The notes beneath the pieces are model-generated. The model had not been told where the DNA came from. It saw only the letters and a list, made by a program, of their open reading frames with translations, and made no database searches. DNA of 64,000 nucleotides from the NCBI RefSeq assembly GCF_049257235.1, contig NZ_JBMMUF010000001.1, positions 248,001 through 312,000 of the forward strand, in the 5' to 3' direction. The translations under genes and the position numbers were made by a program. Of this stretch, positions 8,816-16,511 are shown one piece after another (position 1 is the first letter of the stretch; each line of letters starts with the position of its first letter). The DNA comes from Pseudoalteromonas sp049257235. Lineage in GTDB: Bacteria > Pseudomonadota > Gammaproteobacteria > Enterobacterales > Alteromonadaceae.

Positions 8816-9870
8816 AGCTCAGTATGATGAGTTCACCTTACAAGCACAGCCAAAAGTCAGTCACTCGTATGATGGTTATGGTGGGTGTTGCTGCCCTACC
8901 TGGTATTGCAGTACAAAGTTACTTCTTCGGTACTGGCGTATTGATTCAACTGGCACTCGCTTTGGCGTGTGTGAGTGCGTTTGAAGCCGCGATGTTAGCG
9001 CTACGCGGTCGCAAAGTTTGGCCCACATTGCAAGATGGCAGTGCATGGTTAACAGGATTACTTTTAGCTATTAGCATTCCTCCTTTGGCACCTTGGTGGA
9101 TTGTGGTGATTGGTTGTTTCTTTGCCATTGTCTTTGTAAAACAGCTCTATGGTGGTTTGGGCTTTAACCTGTTCAACCCAGCTATGGCAGCTTATGTGCT
9201 CTTACTTGTTTCATTCCCCGTGCAAATGACAGCGTGGTTACCTGCTAATGAGTTAATGGCTACACACCTGAGCTTAATTGATGAATTGTCGGTCATTTTT
9301 ACTAATTACACACAAGCGGGTTTCAGCCTTGAGCAATTGCGAACCAATGTCGATGGCATCACCATGGCCACACCGCTTGATACACTTAAAACAGATGTAG
9401 CTCACGGTTTAACAGTCACAGAGAGCATGGCTAACCCCATATTTACAGAGCACGCTGGGTTAGGTTGGCAATGGGTAAACGCCGCATACTTGCTTGGCGG
9501 TTTGGTGCTGCTGCAACAACGCGTTATTAATTGGCACATCCCCGTGGCTATGTTAAGCGCACTGGCGGCCTGTGCGAGCCTTGGTTACATTCTTGATTCA
9601 GGCAACCAACCTGGTCTGGCATTTCATATGCTCAGTGGTGCAACAATGTTGGGCGCGTTTTTCATCGCCACTGACCCGGTTTCGGCGTCAACGACCAATC
9701 GAGGTCGCTTGATTTACGGAGCGTTAATTGGCGTTACTGTGTACCTGATCCGCAGCTTTGGCGGCTACCCTGACGCCGTCGCATTTGCGGTACTGCTAAT
9801 GAATATGGCGGTTCCATTGATCGATCATTACACGCAACCGCGCACCTACGGACATGGAGCGAAGTCATGA
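8812..9870 (+). CDS. rnfD: Rnf complex membrane subunit RnfD (RsxD)
   Basis: Membrane subunit with covalently bound FMN in the Rnf complex. The 352-residue product has about nine to ten hydrophobic segments. The motif HMLSGATMLGAFFIATDP contains the SGAT threonine used for flavinylation in RnfD/NqrB proteins. Start ATG overlaps the rnfC stop by four bases (ATGA), and its own stop overlaps rnfG the same way, showing tight translational coupling. Confidence 0.95.
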   Translation: MKLSMMSSPYKHSQKSVTRMMVMVGVAALPGIAVQSYFFGTGVLIQLALALACVSAFEAAMLALRGRKVWPTLQDGSAWLTGLLLAISIPPLAPWWIVVIGCFFAIVFVKQLYGGLGFNLFNPAMAAYVLLLVSFPVQMTAWLPANELMATHLSLIDELSVIFTNYTQAGFSLEQLRTNVDGITMATPLDTLKTDVAHGLTVTESMANPIFTEHAGLGWQWVNAAYLLGGLVLLQQRVINWHIPVAMLSALAACASLGYILDSGNQPGLAFHMLSGATMLGAFFIATDPVSASTTNRGRLIYGALIGVTVYLIRSFGGYPDAVAFAVLLMNMAVPLIDHYTQPRTYGHGAKS

Positions 9871-10508
9871 TCATTTCATCAATGGCCAAAAATGGCGCTA
9901 TTCTCACTGCGTTTGCATTGATCACCACAGGTGCTGTGACACTTGTGCAACAGTTCACAGCTGAGAAAATTGCCATCCAAGAGAAAAAGCAATTACAAGG
10001 CTTATTACACCAAGTATTGCCGCAATCAGCCTACGACAACGAGCTGTATTTAGACTGCACACACGTCAGTGCACCTGAACTTGGCCCAAATGACAGCTAC
10101 ACCGTATATCGCGCCCGTAAGCAAGGTGAGGTCATTGCCTTGGTGATGCAAAGTACAGCGCCTAATGGCTACAGCGGCAATATCGATATCCTCAGTGCCA
10201 TTTATCCCAACGGAACCGTGGCAGGTGTGCGCGTCACTAAGCACAATGAAACCCCGGGCTTGGGGGATAAAGTGGAACCCAAACGCAGTGATTGGATCCA
10301 CTCTTTTGCTAATGAACAGGTATTAAACGCTGACGATAGCCGCTGGGCCGTGAAAAAAGACGGTGGCATGTTTGATCAATTCACCGGTGCCACCATAACG
10401 CCGCGTGCGGTTGTTGGCACGGTTAAAAATACGGTGCTCTATGCCCAAGACAACTTCAAGACCCTAGCACAAGCGACCAATAGCTGTGCTATAGGAGCGT
10501 CATCATGA
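9867..10508 (+). CDS. rnfG: Rnf complex subunit RnfG (RsxG), FMN-binding
   Basis: Single-span membrane protein with a periplasmic FMN-binding domain. After an N-terminal membrane segment (about residues 9-30) the FMN-binding domain contains GYSGNIDILSAIYPNGTVAGV, then ETPGLGDKVE, and ends with DQFTGATITPRAVV, where the threonine of the S/TGAT motif carries covalent FMN. 213 residues, normal length. Overlaps both neighbours by four bases. Confidence 0.95.
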   Translation: MIISSMAKNGAILTAFALITTGAVTLVQQFTAEKIAIQEKKQLQGLLHQVLPQSAYDNELYLDCTHVSAPELGPNDSYTVYRARKQGEVIALVMQSTAPNGYSGNIDILSAIYPNGTVAGVRVTKHNETPGLGDKVEPKRSDWIHSFANEQVLNADDSRWAVKKDGGMFDQFTGATITPRAVVGTVKNTVLYAQDNFKTLAQATNSCAIGASS

Positions 10509-11206
10509 GCGATTACAAAACCTTATTTAAAGACGGCGTTTGGACCAATAACCCTGCCCTAGTCCAGTTATTAGGCCTGTGCCCGTTGCTGGCAGTCAGT
10601 AGTACCGTGACCAATGCGTTGGGGTTGGGCATTGCCACGTTACTGGTTCTTGTAGGCTCAAATGTTACGGTATCCATTGTGCGTAACTGGGTACCTAAAG
10701 ATATCCGTATCCCCGTTTTCGTGATGATCATTGCCGCATTTGTAACGATTATTCAATTACTGATGAATGCGTACACCTTTGGTTTGTATCAATCTCTGGG
10801 GATTTTCATTCCCTTGATTGTAACCAACTGTGCCATTATCGGCCGTGCTGAGGCATTTGCTTCAAAAAACAATGCCTTACTTAGTGCATGGGACGGACTA
10901 ATGATGGGCCTTGGTTTCGCTCTCATCCTTGCTGTGCTCGGCGCGATGCGCGAATTGATTGGCCAAGGCACCTTATTTGATGGGGCTGATTTATTATTAG
11001 GCCAGTGGGCACACGTGCTGCGAATGGACATCATCCATTTTGATAACCAGTTCTTACTGGCCATATTGCCGCCGGGTGCATTCATCGGTTTAGGGCTACT
11101 CATAGCCGCCAAAAACCTGATTGACGCACAAATCAAAGCACGTCAACGTGCAACAGACACAGCACCATTAAAAGGCCCTCGTGCTCGCGTTACCAGCTTA
11201 GATTAA
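10505..11206 (+). CDS. rnfE: Rnf complex membrane subunit RnfE (RsxE)
   Basis: Integral membrane subunit homologous to RnfA in inverted topology. The 233-residue product has six hydrophobic segments and the characteristic NPALVQLLGLCPLLAVS and LIVTNCAIIGRAEAFA motifs with the cluster-binding cysteines. C-terminal tail is basic and cytoplasmic. Last rnf gene; nth follows 41 bases later, the same order as rsxABCDGE-nth in E. coli. Confidence 0.95.
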   Translation: MSDYKTLFKDGVWTNNPALVQLLGLCPLLAVSSTVTNALGLGIATLLVLVGSNVTVSIVRNWVPKDIRIPVFVMIIAAFVTIIQLLMNAYTFGLYQSLGIFIPLIVTNCAIIGRAEAFASKNNALLSAWDGLMMGLGFALILAVLGAMRELIGQGTLFDGADLLLGQWAHVLRMDIIHFDNQFLLAILPPGAFIGLGLLIAAKNLIDAQIKARQRATDTAPLKGPRARVTSLD

Positions 11207-11247
11207 GGTAACGCGCGCCTAACGATAAAAACAACAGAGGCAACGTA

Positions 11248-11880
11248 ATGAACAAAGATAAACGACGTCTTATTTTAGAACGTTTACGCGACGCGAACCC
11301 ACACCCTGAAACAGAGCTTGAATACAGCTCTGCTTTTGAGTTGTTGGTAGCCGTTACTTTGTCGGCACAAGCCACTGATGTGGGCGTGAACAAAGCCACA
11401 CGCAAGCTCTTTCCCCGTGCAAATACCCCACAAGCTATTCTCGATTTAGGGCTCGAAGAGCTGCGTGAAGCCATAAAAACCATTGGCCTGTTTAACTCAA
11501 AAGCCAATAATGTCTACAAAATGTGTCAGATTTTGGTGGAGCAACACGGCGGTGAAGTCCCTGAAAACCGTGAGGCCCTAGAAGCCCTTCCAGGCGTAGG
11601 CCGCAAAACCGCAAATGTAGTACTCAACACTGCCTTTGGCTGGCCTACTATTGCGGTAGACACCCACATCTTTCGCGTTTCAAACCGCACCAAATTTGCC
11701 ATGGGCAAAGACGTGGTGGCGGTTGAGCAAAAGCTGGAGAAAGTCGTACCTGCCGAATTTAAGGTGGATGTACACCACTGGCTCATCTTGCATGGTCGTT
11801 ATACATGTGTTGCCCGCAAACCTCGCTGCGGCTCATGTTTAATTGAAGACTTGTGTGAGTTTAAAGAGAAAACTGAGTAG
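11248..11880 (+). CDS. nth: Endonuclease III
   Basis: DNA glycosylase/AP lyase that removes oxidised pyrimidines in base excision repair. The helix-hairpin-helix LPGVGRKTANVV (residues 114-125) contains the catalytic Lys120; the catalytic aspartate is Asp138 in VDTHIFRVSNR; the C-terminal 4Fe-4S cluster ligands are Cys187, Cys194, Cys197 and Cys203 with the standard C-X6-C-X2-C-X5-C spacing. 210 residues, as in E. coli. Cotranscription with rnf is conserved across gammaproteobacteria. Confidence 0.97.
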   Translation: MNKDKRRLILERLRDANPHPETELEYSSAFELLVAVTLSAQATDVGVNKATRKLFPRANTPQAILDLGLEELREAIKTIGLFNSKANNVYKMCQILVEQHGGEVPENREALEALPGVGRKTANVVLNTAFGWPTIAVDTHIFRVSNRTKFAMGKDVVAVEQKLEKVVPAEFKVDVHHWLILHGRYTCVARKPRCGSCLIEDLCEFKEKTE

Positions 11881-11887
11881 CACCCTT

Positions 11888-11930
11888 TGGGCATGATCTT
11901 GGTACTCATACTCATGCCCAGTAAGCGATT
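11888..11930. repeat. Inverted repeat between convergent nth and YncE-like gene
   Basis: TGGGCATGA (11888-11896) and TCATGCCCA (11922-11930) form a perfect 9-base stem with a 25-base loop just after nth. No U-run follows on either strand, so it may be a weak or factor-assisted terminator for the two convergent genes. Confidence 0.4.
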
Positions 11931-11974
11931 CCAAGGCGTATCCTAAGCCTTTACTTATCAAATTAAGCTAACGA

Positions 11975-12994
11975 CTATGGCAATATGTGTGATGAATAAC
12001 CGATGCCATCAGGCCCATCCCCTGTGGGAAGTTCGAACACGATTTTGCCCGTTAATATATCGATCGCCATGACCTTATTTTTTCCATAGGCAGATAGAAA
12101 TAACGTGCGGTCATTAGGGTGCAAAGTCACGCCTTTTGGCCCTGTACCCTCGGCGAAATCAATGCGATGAACTTTCTGTTTATTTTTTACATCAATGACA
12201 TCCAGAGTGTCGTTTTTATAATCAGGAACAACGGCAAACTGCTCATCACGTGTGAGGAGTATGCGATAGGGAAAACTAAAACCTTGCCATTGCTTAACCT
12301 CACTTTGGGTTTTCAAATCATAAACAGTGAGTAAGCCGCCCTCATTACTGCCCACCCATAGCTCTGAACCATCTTTATTAATAGTGATTGCTTCTGGCAC
12401 GTTAGGCGTGGCAATTTTGCGAAGCAACACTCCAGATTCAACGTCTAATTCAGACACCGTATTGGATCCCATGTTCGTGGTGTAAACACGCGCGCTAGAC
12501 TCAGGCAAAGCAACCATGTGGGAGCCTTTTTGCTGGGTGTTGAGCGCTTTAACTATCTTGCCTGATTCAATATCAGCAATGACTACGCTGTTCGAGTTTT
12601 CAGACGATACCGCCACTTTTTTTTGGTCTTTCAAAAACAACACACCGTGTGGTCTTGGATAACGAGACAAATCAATGCTCTTTATCTTTTTTGCTTGTTG
12701 AACATCGAAAACCGTTAAGCTATTGCCACCAACATAATTGGTAACGACAGCCACTTGGCCATCAGCCCTCATTGCGAGTTCATGAGGACCTTTATCAGTG
12801 GTCAGTGTGTATTTAATTTTCTTGCTTTGGAGGTCAATAAAGCTCACTGTATCCGCTTTTTTATTTACAACCACCAAGGTGCCAGACAACTTAGTATCTT
12901 CAGCCAAAACGGATGTCGCAGTAAATGTAATGCATGTGGCAAAACTAAATAACCATGCCCTTAAAGAAGCAGTTTTAAGCGAAGATGAGAACAT
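11975..12994 (-). CDS. Periplasmic YncE-like beta-propeller protein
   Basis: A 339-residue secreted protein. A Sec signal peptide (hydrophobic stretch ending TSVLAED, about residue 32) precedes a chain of roughly 40-residue YVTN/YncE-type propeller blades, seen as repeated pattern elements such as VVNKKADTVSFIDL, VVTNYVGGNSLTVFDV, VAVSSENSNSVVIADI, VYTTNMGSNTVSELDV and VVPDYKNDTLDVIDV. The function of the family is not settled; E. coli YncE binds DNA in vitro and is iron-regulated, but no specific role can be inferred here. Stands alone, convergent with nth. Confidence 0.8.
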   Translation of the reverse strand: MFSSSLKTASLRAWLFSFATCITFTATSVLAEDTKLSGTLVVVNKKADTVSFIDLQSKKIKYTLTTDKGPHELAMRADGQVAVVTNYVGGNSLTVFDVQQAKKIKSIDLSRYPRPHGVLFLKDQKKVAVSSENSNSVVIADIESGKIVKALNTQQKGSHMVALPESSARVYTTNMGSNTVSELDVESGVLLRKIATPNVPEAITINKDGSELWVGSNEGGLLTVYDLKTQSEVKQWQGFSFPYRILLTRDEQFAVVPDYKNDTLDVIDVKNKQKVHRIDFAEGTGPKGVTLHPNDRTLFLSAYGKNKVMAIDILTGKIVFELPTGDGPDGIGYSSHILP

Positions 12995-13464
12995 GAAAGC
13001 GCGATTCCTTTTTGTGTAGGTATTTAATAACTTAGCCTAGAATTAACCTGTATGCGCCCTTGATTCGTCGATATGGGTGTTTTCTAAGTTAAATTACCGA
13101 TACAAAACTAAACAAGACAGCCACCTTAACTACTAGTTTGTCAGATTCTACTAAGCGGACAGCCGGAAAACACAACTCGTTTGTGCCCCACCACGAGCTA
13201 ACATAAATACGCTAAGGGCAGCGAGGAGCGAAATGCAAACGTTCGCCCTTCCACCTAAGTTACCGTTCATATATCCATAATCATTGAGTTTCTTCCATAG
13301 TCATGAAAACGACCCAACGGGTCGTTTTTGTCGTGTCCACATTTAGAGCAATGTAACGTAACTTCCATGCTGGTAAGTAGTTCCTAAATTTGCTATCAAT
13401 GGTCATAGGATAAAAACGATATAGATTGCGGCAGAAAAACAACCCAATCGCTCGATATTAAATT
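12995..13464. other. Intergenic region upstream of the integron-type cassette
   Basis: About 470 bases with no convincing protein gene. It holds the upstream region of the YncE-like gene, a GC-richer patch at about 13215-13255 with short complementary arms (AAGGGC near 13214 and GCCCTT near 13247), and an isolated strong terminator hairpin at 13307-13329. It shows no recognisable integrase gene, attI site or second attC. Confidence 0.5.
13307..13329 (+). terminator. Intrinsic terminator with no obvious upstream gene
   Basis: AAACGACCC, a three-base loop and GGGTCGTTT form a perfect 9-base stem followed by TT. On the minus strand the A-run before the stem would also give a U-run, so it can act in both directions. 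No plus-strand gene ends just upstream, so it may terminate an unannotated small RNA or be left over from a lost gene. Confidence 0.6.
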
Positions 13465-13486
13465 GTTAGGCATTAAGGAGTTCTAC

Positions 13487-14101
13487 TTGAGTCATGCAAC
13501 ATGGAAAGAACTGAATCAATTGAGATACGACGCTTTTTCAACGATATTCCATGAATCACTTCAAGAGAAATATGTTGCTTTATTAATGACTCGTGTAACC
13601 GAGCTATGCCATGACGCCATAGAATTAATTGAGCATAATCGTTATGCATCCGTCCCAATTATTATGAGAAGTGCATTAGAGTCCTACGTTGATCTAATGT
13701 GTTTAATCAAAGATCCTGAATACATCAAAGAAATGAATAAATCTTTTGAAATCTATAACTTAAAAGTTAATGGTCAAAAGCATTCGAAGAAAGAGCTAAA
13801 GAAAATTTGGGAGAAGTTTTCTTTAGCTGAAGAATCGGTTACTTATAATGGTTTGTATGCTGATTTATGTCGAAGTGCTCACGGTAATATAGAAACCCTC
13901 ATCCGTGATCACTCAATTGAAGAAAAAATATCTATCGGCCATAAACTAAGTTTGTCGTCAGAAAAGCTTTATTTAAATCAAATCATAACGTTGGCTGCAA
14001 CTTCATTAGTCGAAGGCTTGCAGTTTTTAAAGCATACTGGTGTTACCTTAGATAAAATAATAAAAATTCAAGGTCTGGCGGGGAGTGCTAATTATGCCTA
14101 A
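13487..14101 (+). CDS. Cassette-borne protein resembling DUF5677
   Basis: A 204-residue, mostly alpha-helical soluble protein with no signal peptide. The segment HNRYASVPIIMRSALESYVDLMCLIKDPEY followed later by YADLCRSAHGNIETL resembles the helical core of DUF5677-type proteins of unknown function; this is a resemblance by eye, not a confirmed match. TTG at 13487 is preferred because AAGGAG (13475-13480) sits six bases upstream; the longer frame opening at 13463 would begin before the cassette boundary. The stop TAA lies inside the attC R'' core, as is typical of integron cassette genes. No function is proposed. Confidence 0.7.
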   Translation: MSHATWKELNQLRYDAFSTIFHESLQEKYVALLMTRVTELCHDAIELIEHNRYASVPIIMRSALESYVDLMCLIKDPEYIKEMNKSFEIYNLKVNGQKHSKKELKKIWEKFSLAEESVTYNGLYADLCRSAHGNIETLIRDHSIEEKISIGHKLSLSSEKLYLNQIITLAATSLVEGLQFLKHTGVTLDKIIKIQGLAGSANYA

Positions 14102-14198
14102 CAATGCCTTTATGAATGGGACGCAAAACGCTTGGCTTGCGCTCCTTCGTCGCTAATTTTAGCCAAGCATTTGTGCGCCCCATATGGCGGCGTTAGCC
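14096..14198 (+). repeat. attC recombination site
   Basis: R'' core GCCTAAC (14096-14102) and R'-like GTTAGCC (14192-14198) bracket a long imperfect hairpin: arm GGGACGCAAAACGCTTGGCT (14119-14138) pairs with AGCCAAGCATTTGTGCGCCC (14161-14180) with a few extrahelical bases, as attC sites require for folded single-strand recombination. Total length is about 103 bases. The last bases of the 3' core deviate from GTTRRRY, which fits a junction with non-integron DNA. Confidence 0.75.
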
Positions 14199-14199
14199 C

Positions 14200-15156
14200 T
14201 CACTCTCGCTGCCACTCTTGCAGTGGGTATTCATCTAACTGGTAGATTCTTACCCAATCATAACTGGCTACCATAGGGTAGGTATTGCGCTCTTTGTTGC
14301 CTCCAAACACGTCTTGAATCTTGTCGTTAGGGATCCAAAAATTCATCATCAATTGGGTTAGATTATCTGGGATTGGTGTTGGTAATTTTTGTTCATTTTT
14401 ACATCGTGGCTGACAATCTAAATCCGCTTGCGACAGTGTTTTATACAACTTGCCATCAACAAACCATTTGATTGCCTTTGGCGTCCATTCAATGGCATAC
14501 ACGCGCCACTCATCGGCAGGAGCAATATTAATTTTGTCCTCCCAAGCGCCCCATTTGCGCGTTCCCCACCAGTTACCTGCATCAAGACCATAAATCAGAT
14601 TCGCTTGAAACTTATCAGGGCGCCCTCCTTCGAGTTCAACGTCTATCTCCTCCCACTCCTTTGGCTTTCCTTCATGGGTGTAGGTAAAAAAAGAGGAAAT
14701 GTAACCTGAGGCTACAGTGCGACTTGGCGCTTTCATTCTGGTTTCAAAACGCCCGTACTTGACCCTTTTAGTGGGATTGGTTCTTATTTCACCGCAACTA
14801 AATTCATACGCGCTTTTTTGAGCCTGATGGTCTTGGGACCAACCGCTAGCAACGTGCTCTTGGGTGATATTTAAATTCAACAACCCTCCTTCTACACTCA
14901 CGCCTTGAGGTTGAAATCGACACGCGGCCTCAGTGCCAACCGCACCGTCGCCCTTGGACCAAATGTCTTCATTGAAATCATCAAAACGCTCATCTAAAAC
15001 AAGTGAATAGCCAGCGTATTGCCCTGTATACCCTGCATACGCCTTGGGTAAATCAGCCGTAGGTTGCACACCACTTTGGGCACAGCCTTGGGTGAACAAA
15101 GCGGCTAGAGATATCGCAGTAGTATGCTTTTTTTGCTTTAGAAGGCGGTATTTCAT
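14200..15156 (-). CDS. GH16-family glucanase-like lipoprotein
   Basis: A 318-residue glycoside hydrolase family 16 protein. The catalytic motif is EEIDVELEG (EIDxE, with the nucleophile and acid/base glutamates) followed by the typical FQANLIYG; other family marks are the early FDDFNEDIWSKGDGAVG, GRFETRMKAP and EWTPKAIKWFVDGKLY. The motif form fits laminarinase/lichenase-type beta-glucanases; the substrate is uncertain. The N-terminus has a hydrophobic stretch ending TQGCAQ, so it may be a lipoprotein, although this lipobox is weak. Its stop is two bases from the end of the attC site. Confidence 0.85.
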   Translation of the reverse strand: MKYRLLKQKKHTTAISLAALFTQGCAQSGVQPTADLPKAYAGYTGQYAGYSLVLDERFDDFNEDIWSKGDGAVGTEAACRFQPQGVSVEGGLLNLNITQEHVASGWSQDHQAQKSAYEFSCGEIRTNPTKRVKYGRFETRMKAPSRTVASGYISSFFTYTHEGKPKEWEEIDVELEGGRPDKFQANLIYGLDAGNWWGTRKWGAWEDKINIAPADEWRVYAIEWTPKAIKWFVDGKLYKTLSQADLDCQPRCKNEQKLPTPIPDNLTQLMMNFWIPNDKIQDVFGGNKERNTYPMVASYDWVRIYQLDEYPLQEWQRE

Positions 15157-15197
15157 CTGTTTTACTCATTTTTGGCTCTGAGGACGCCTAATTACTG

Positions 15198-15277
15198 TAA
15201 AGATAAATCCGAAACAAAAAAAGCATTCGCGATAAATGATTTGGTATGCTCGGCGAGTAATTTGTAATTTATCTTTA
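15198..15277. promoter_or_regulatory. Paired inverted sites in the divergent GH16/hydrolase promoter region
   Basis: TAAAGATAAAT (15198-15208) is repeated exactly inverted as ATTTATCTTTA (15267-15277), 58 bases apart, in the 164-base gap between two divergent genes. Two such sites could bind a shared regulator; the regulator is unknown. Confidence 0.4.
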
Positions 15278-15320
15278 GTGTGCGAGGATAAGGATTAACA
15301 CCCACAAGTAAGTGAACCCC

Positions 15321-16052
15321 ATGCGTACACTCTTTTTTATCCTTTTTATGCTATTTTCTGGCGCGATAGCCGCAAAGCCCACCGTTGTTTTTGTGCATGG
15401 TGCTTGGGGTGGCGGTTGGGATTACAAACACATGCAGTCGCTCCTGCAAGCGCAAGGCTATGAGGTGTATCGCCCTACCCTTACTGGCTTGGGTGAGCGT
15501 TATCATTTGAGTAACCCAAATATCAATCTCGATACCCATATTAGCGATATCACCCAAGTACTGGAGTTTGAAGATCTCAATAAGGTTATTTTGGTTGGCC
15601 ACAGTTATGGCGGGATGGTCATCACTGGCGTCGCTGAGCGTGTGCCTGAGCGCATACACCACTTACTCTACATTGACGCCTTATTGCCCGTTGATGGTGA
15701 GTCGGTTATGGATACTATGTCCAAAGAAGAAGCAAACGCTCTGCGCCAACATGCAGCCAATAATACCACCCAGCCATGGGCTATCCCCCCGCTTTGGCAA
15801 GATTGGGGAAAAGACGTGCCTCACCCCATAGGCACTTACGAGCAAGCAATAACCCTGAGCAATCCGTTGGCTATGAAAATCTCCGGTACTTATGTGTTAG
15901 CACAACAGCCCCATGAGCCTGTTGCATACTTTGGCCATTTTGCCGAGCGGGCAAAAGCAAAGGGGTGGCCGGTGATAACACTGCCATCCGAGCACAATAT
16001 ACACAGAGCCATGCCTAATGATTATGTGCAGATCATTACAAGCATTGAATAA
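15321..16052 (+). CDS. Exported alpha/beta hydrolase
   Basis: A 243-residue alpha/beta-hydrolase fold enzyme with an N-terminal signal peptide (hydrophobic stretch ending SGAIAAK). The oxyanion-region HGAWGGGWDYKHMQ and the nucleophile elbow GHSYGG (Ser) are clear, and the C-terminal LPSEHNIHRAMP supplies the catalytic His. It resembles the salicylate-esterase/methylesterase-like group (AB hydrolase_6). The substrate is unknown. ATG at 15321 is chosen over a GTG at 15312. Follows the divergent GH16 gene and precedes gloA by 60 bases. Confidence 0.8.
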   Translation: MRTLFFILFMLFSGAIAAKPTVVFVHGAWGGGWDYKHMQSLLQAQGYEVYRPTLTGLGERYHLSNPNINLDTHISDITQVLEFEDLNKVILVGHSYGGMVITGVAERVPERIHHLLYIDALLPVDGESVMDTMSKEEANALRQHAANNTTQPWAIPPLWQDWGKDVPHPIGTYEQAITLSNPLAMKISGTYVLAQQPHEPVAYFGHFAERAKAKGWPVITLPSEHNIHRAMPNDYVQIITSIE

Positions 16053-16112
16053 CCAGGTACTTGCAGATAGGATCATGGCTGTTTTGTATTAGCATTTTAT
16101 TAAGGTGGCATT

Positions 16113-16511
16113 ATGCGTTTATTACACACCATGTTGCGTGTGGGCAATTTAGAGCGTTCCATTGAGTTTTACACCAACGTACTGGGTATGAAGGAGCTTC
16201 GCCGCGCAGACAACGAGCAATATCGTTATACCCTCGCTTTTGTTGGTTATGGTGAAGAAAAAGATCATACCGTATTGGAGTTGACCTATAACTGGGATCA
16301 AGACAGTTATGAGTTGGGCACAGCGTATGGCCACATTGCCATCGAATACGATGATATTTACAAAGCCTGTGATGACATTCGTGCTGCTGGCGGCGTGATC
16401 AGTCGAGAGCCAGGTCCAGTAAAAGGCGGGACAACTGAGATAGCGTTCGTTAAAGACCCAGATGGTTACGCCATTGAACTCATCCAAAAGAAAGAATACA
16501 CGACCTTTTAA
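16113..16511 (+). CDS. gloA: Lactoylglutathione lyase (glyoxalase I)
   Basis: Converts the hemithioacetal of methylglyoxal and glutathione to S-lactoylglutathione. The 132-residue protein opens with LLHTMLRVGNLERSIEFYTNVLGMKELRR, with the metal-binding His5, and has VLELTYNW, GTAYGHIAIEYDD and KDPDGYAIELIQ, which supply the other metal ligands (His and Glu) as in the short Ni-type bacterial enzyme. Its stop codon overlaps the stop of the convergent histidine kinase gene through a shared TTAA. Confidence 0.96.
   Translation: MRLLHTMLRVGNLERSIEFYTNVLGMKELRRADNEQYRYTLAFVGYGEEKDHTVLELTYNWDQDSYELGTAYGHIAIEYDDIYKACDDIRAAGGVISREPGPVKGGTTEIAFVKDPDGYAIELIQKKEYTTF

Larger units (their letters stand above)
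13465..14198 (+). mobile_element. Single integron-type gene cassette with attC site
   Basis: The segment is laid out like an integron cassette. It opens with GTTAGGC (13465-13471), has a single gene whose ribosome-binding site and start lie within 25 bases of that junction, and the gene's stop codon is embedded in GCCTAAC (14096-14102), the R'' core. An attC-like fold follows and ends at GTTAGCC (14192-14198). The mobile unit would be 13466-14192, about 727 bases. No integrase and no other cassette lie nearby, so this looks like a lone cassette inserted outside an array. The gene is visibly more AT-rich than its neighbours. Confidence 0.75.

Noticed and set aside
13130..13265. A second attC or attI site upstream of the cassette
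   Set aside because: No pair of core sites with a long complementary fold can be built; only short complementary arms are present.
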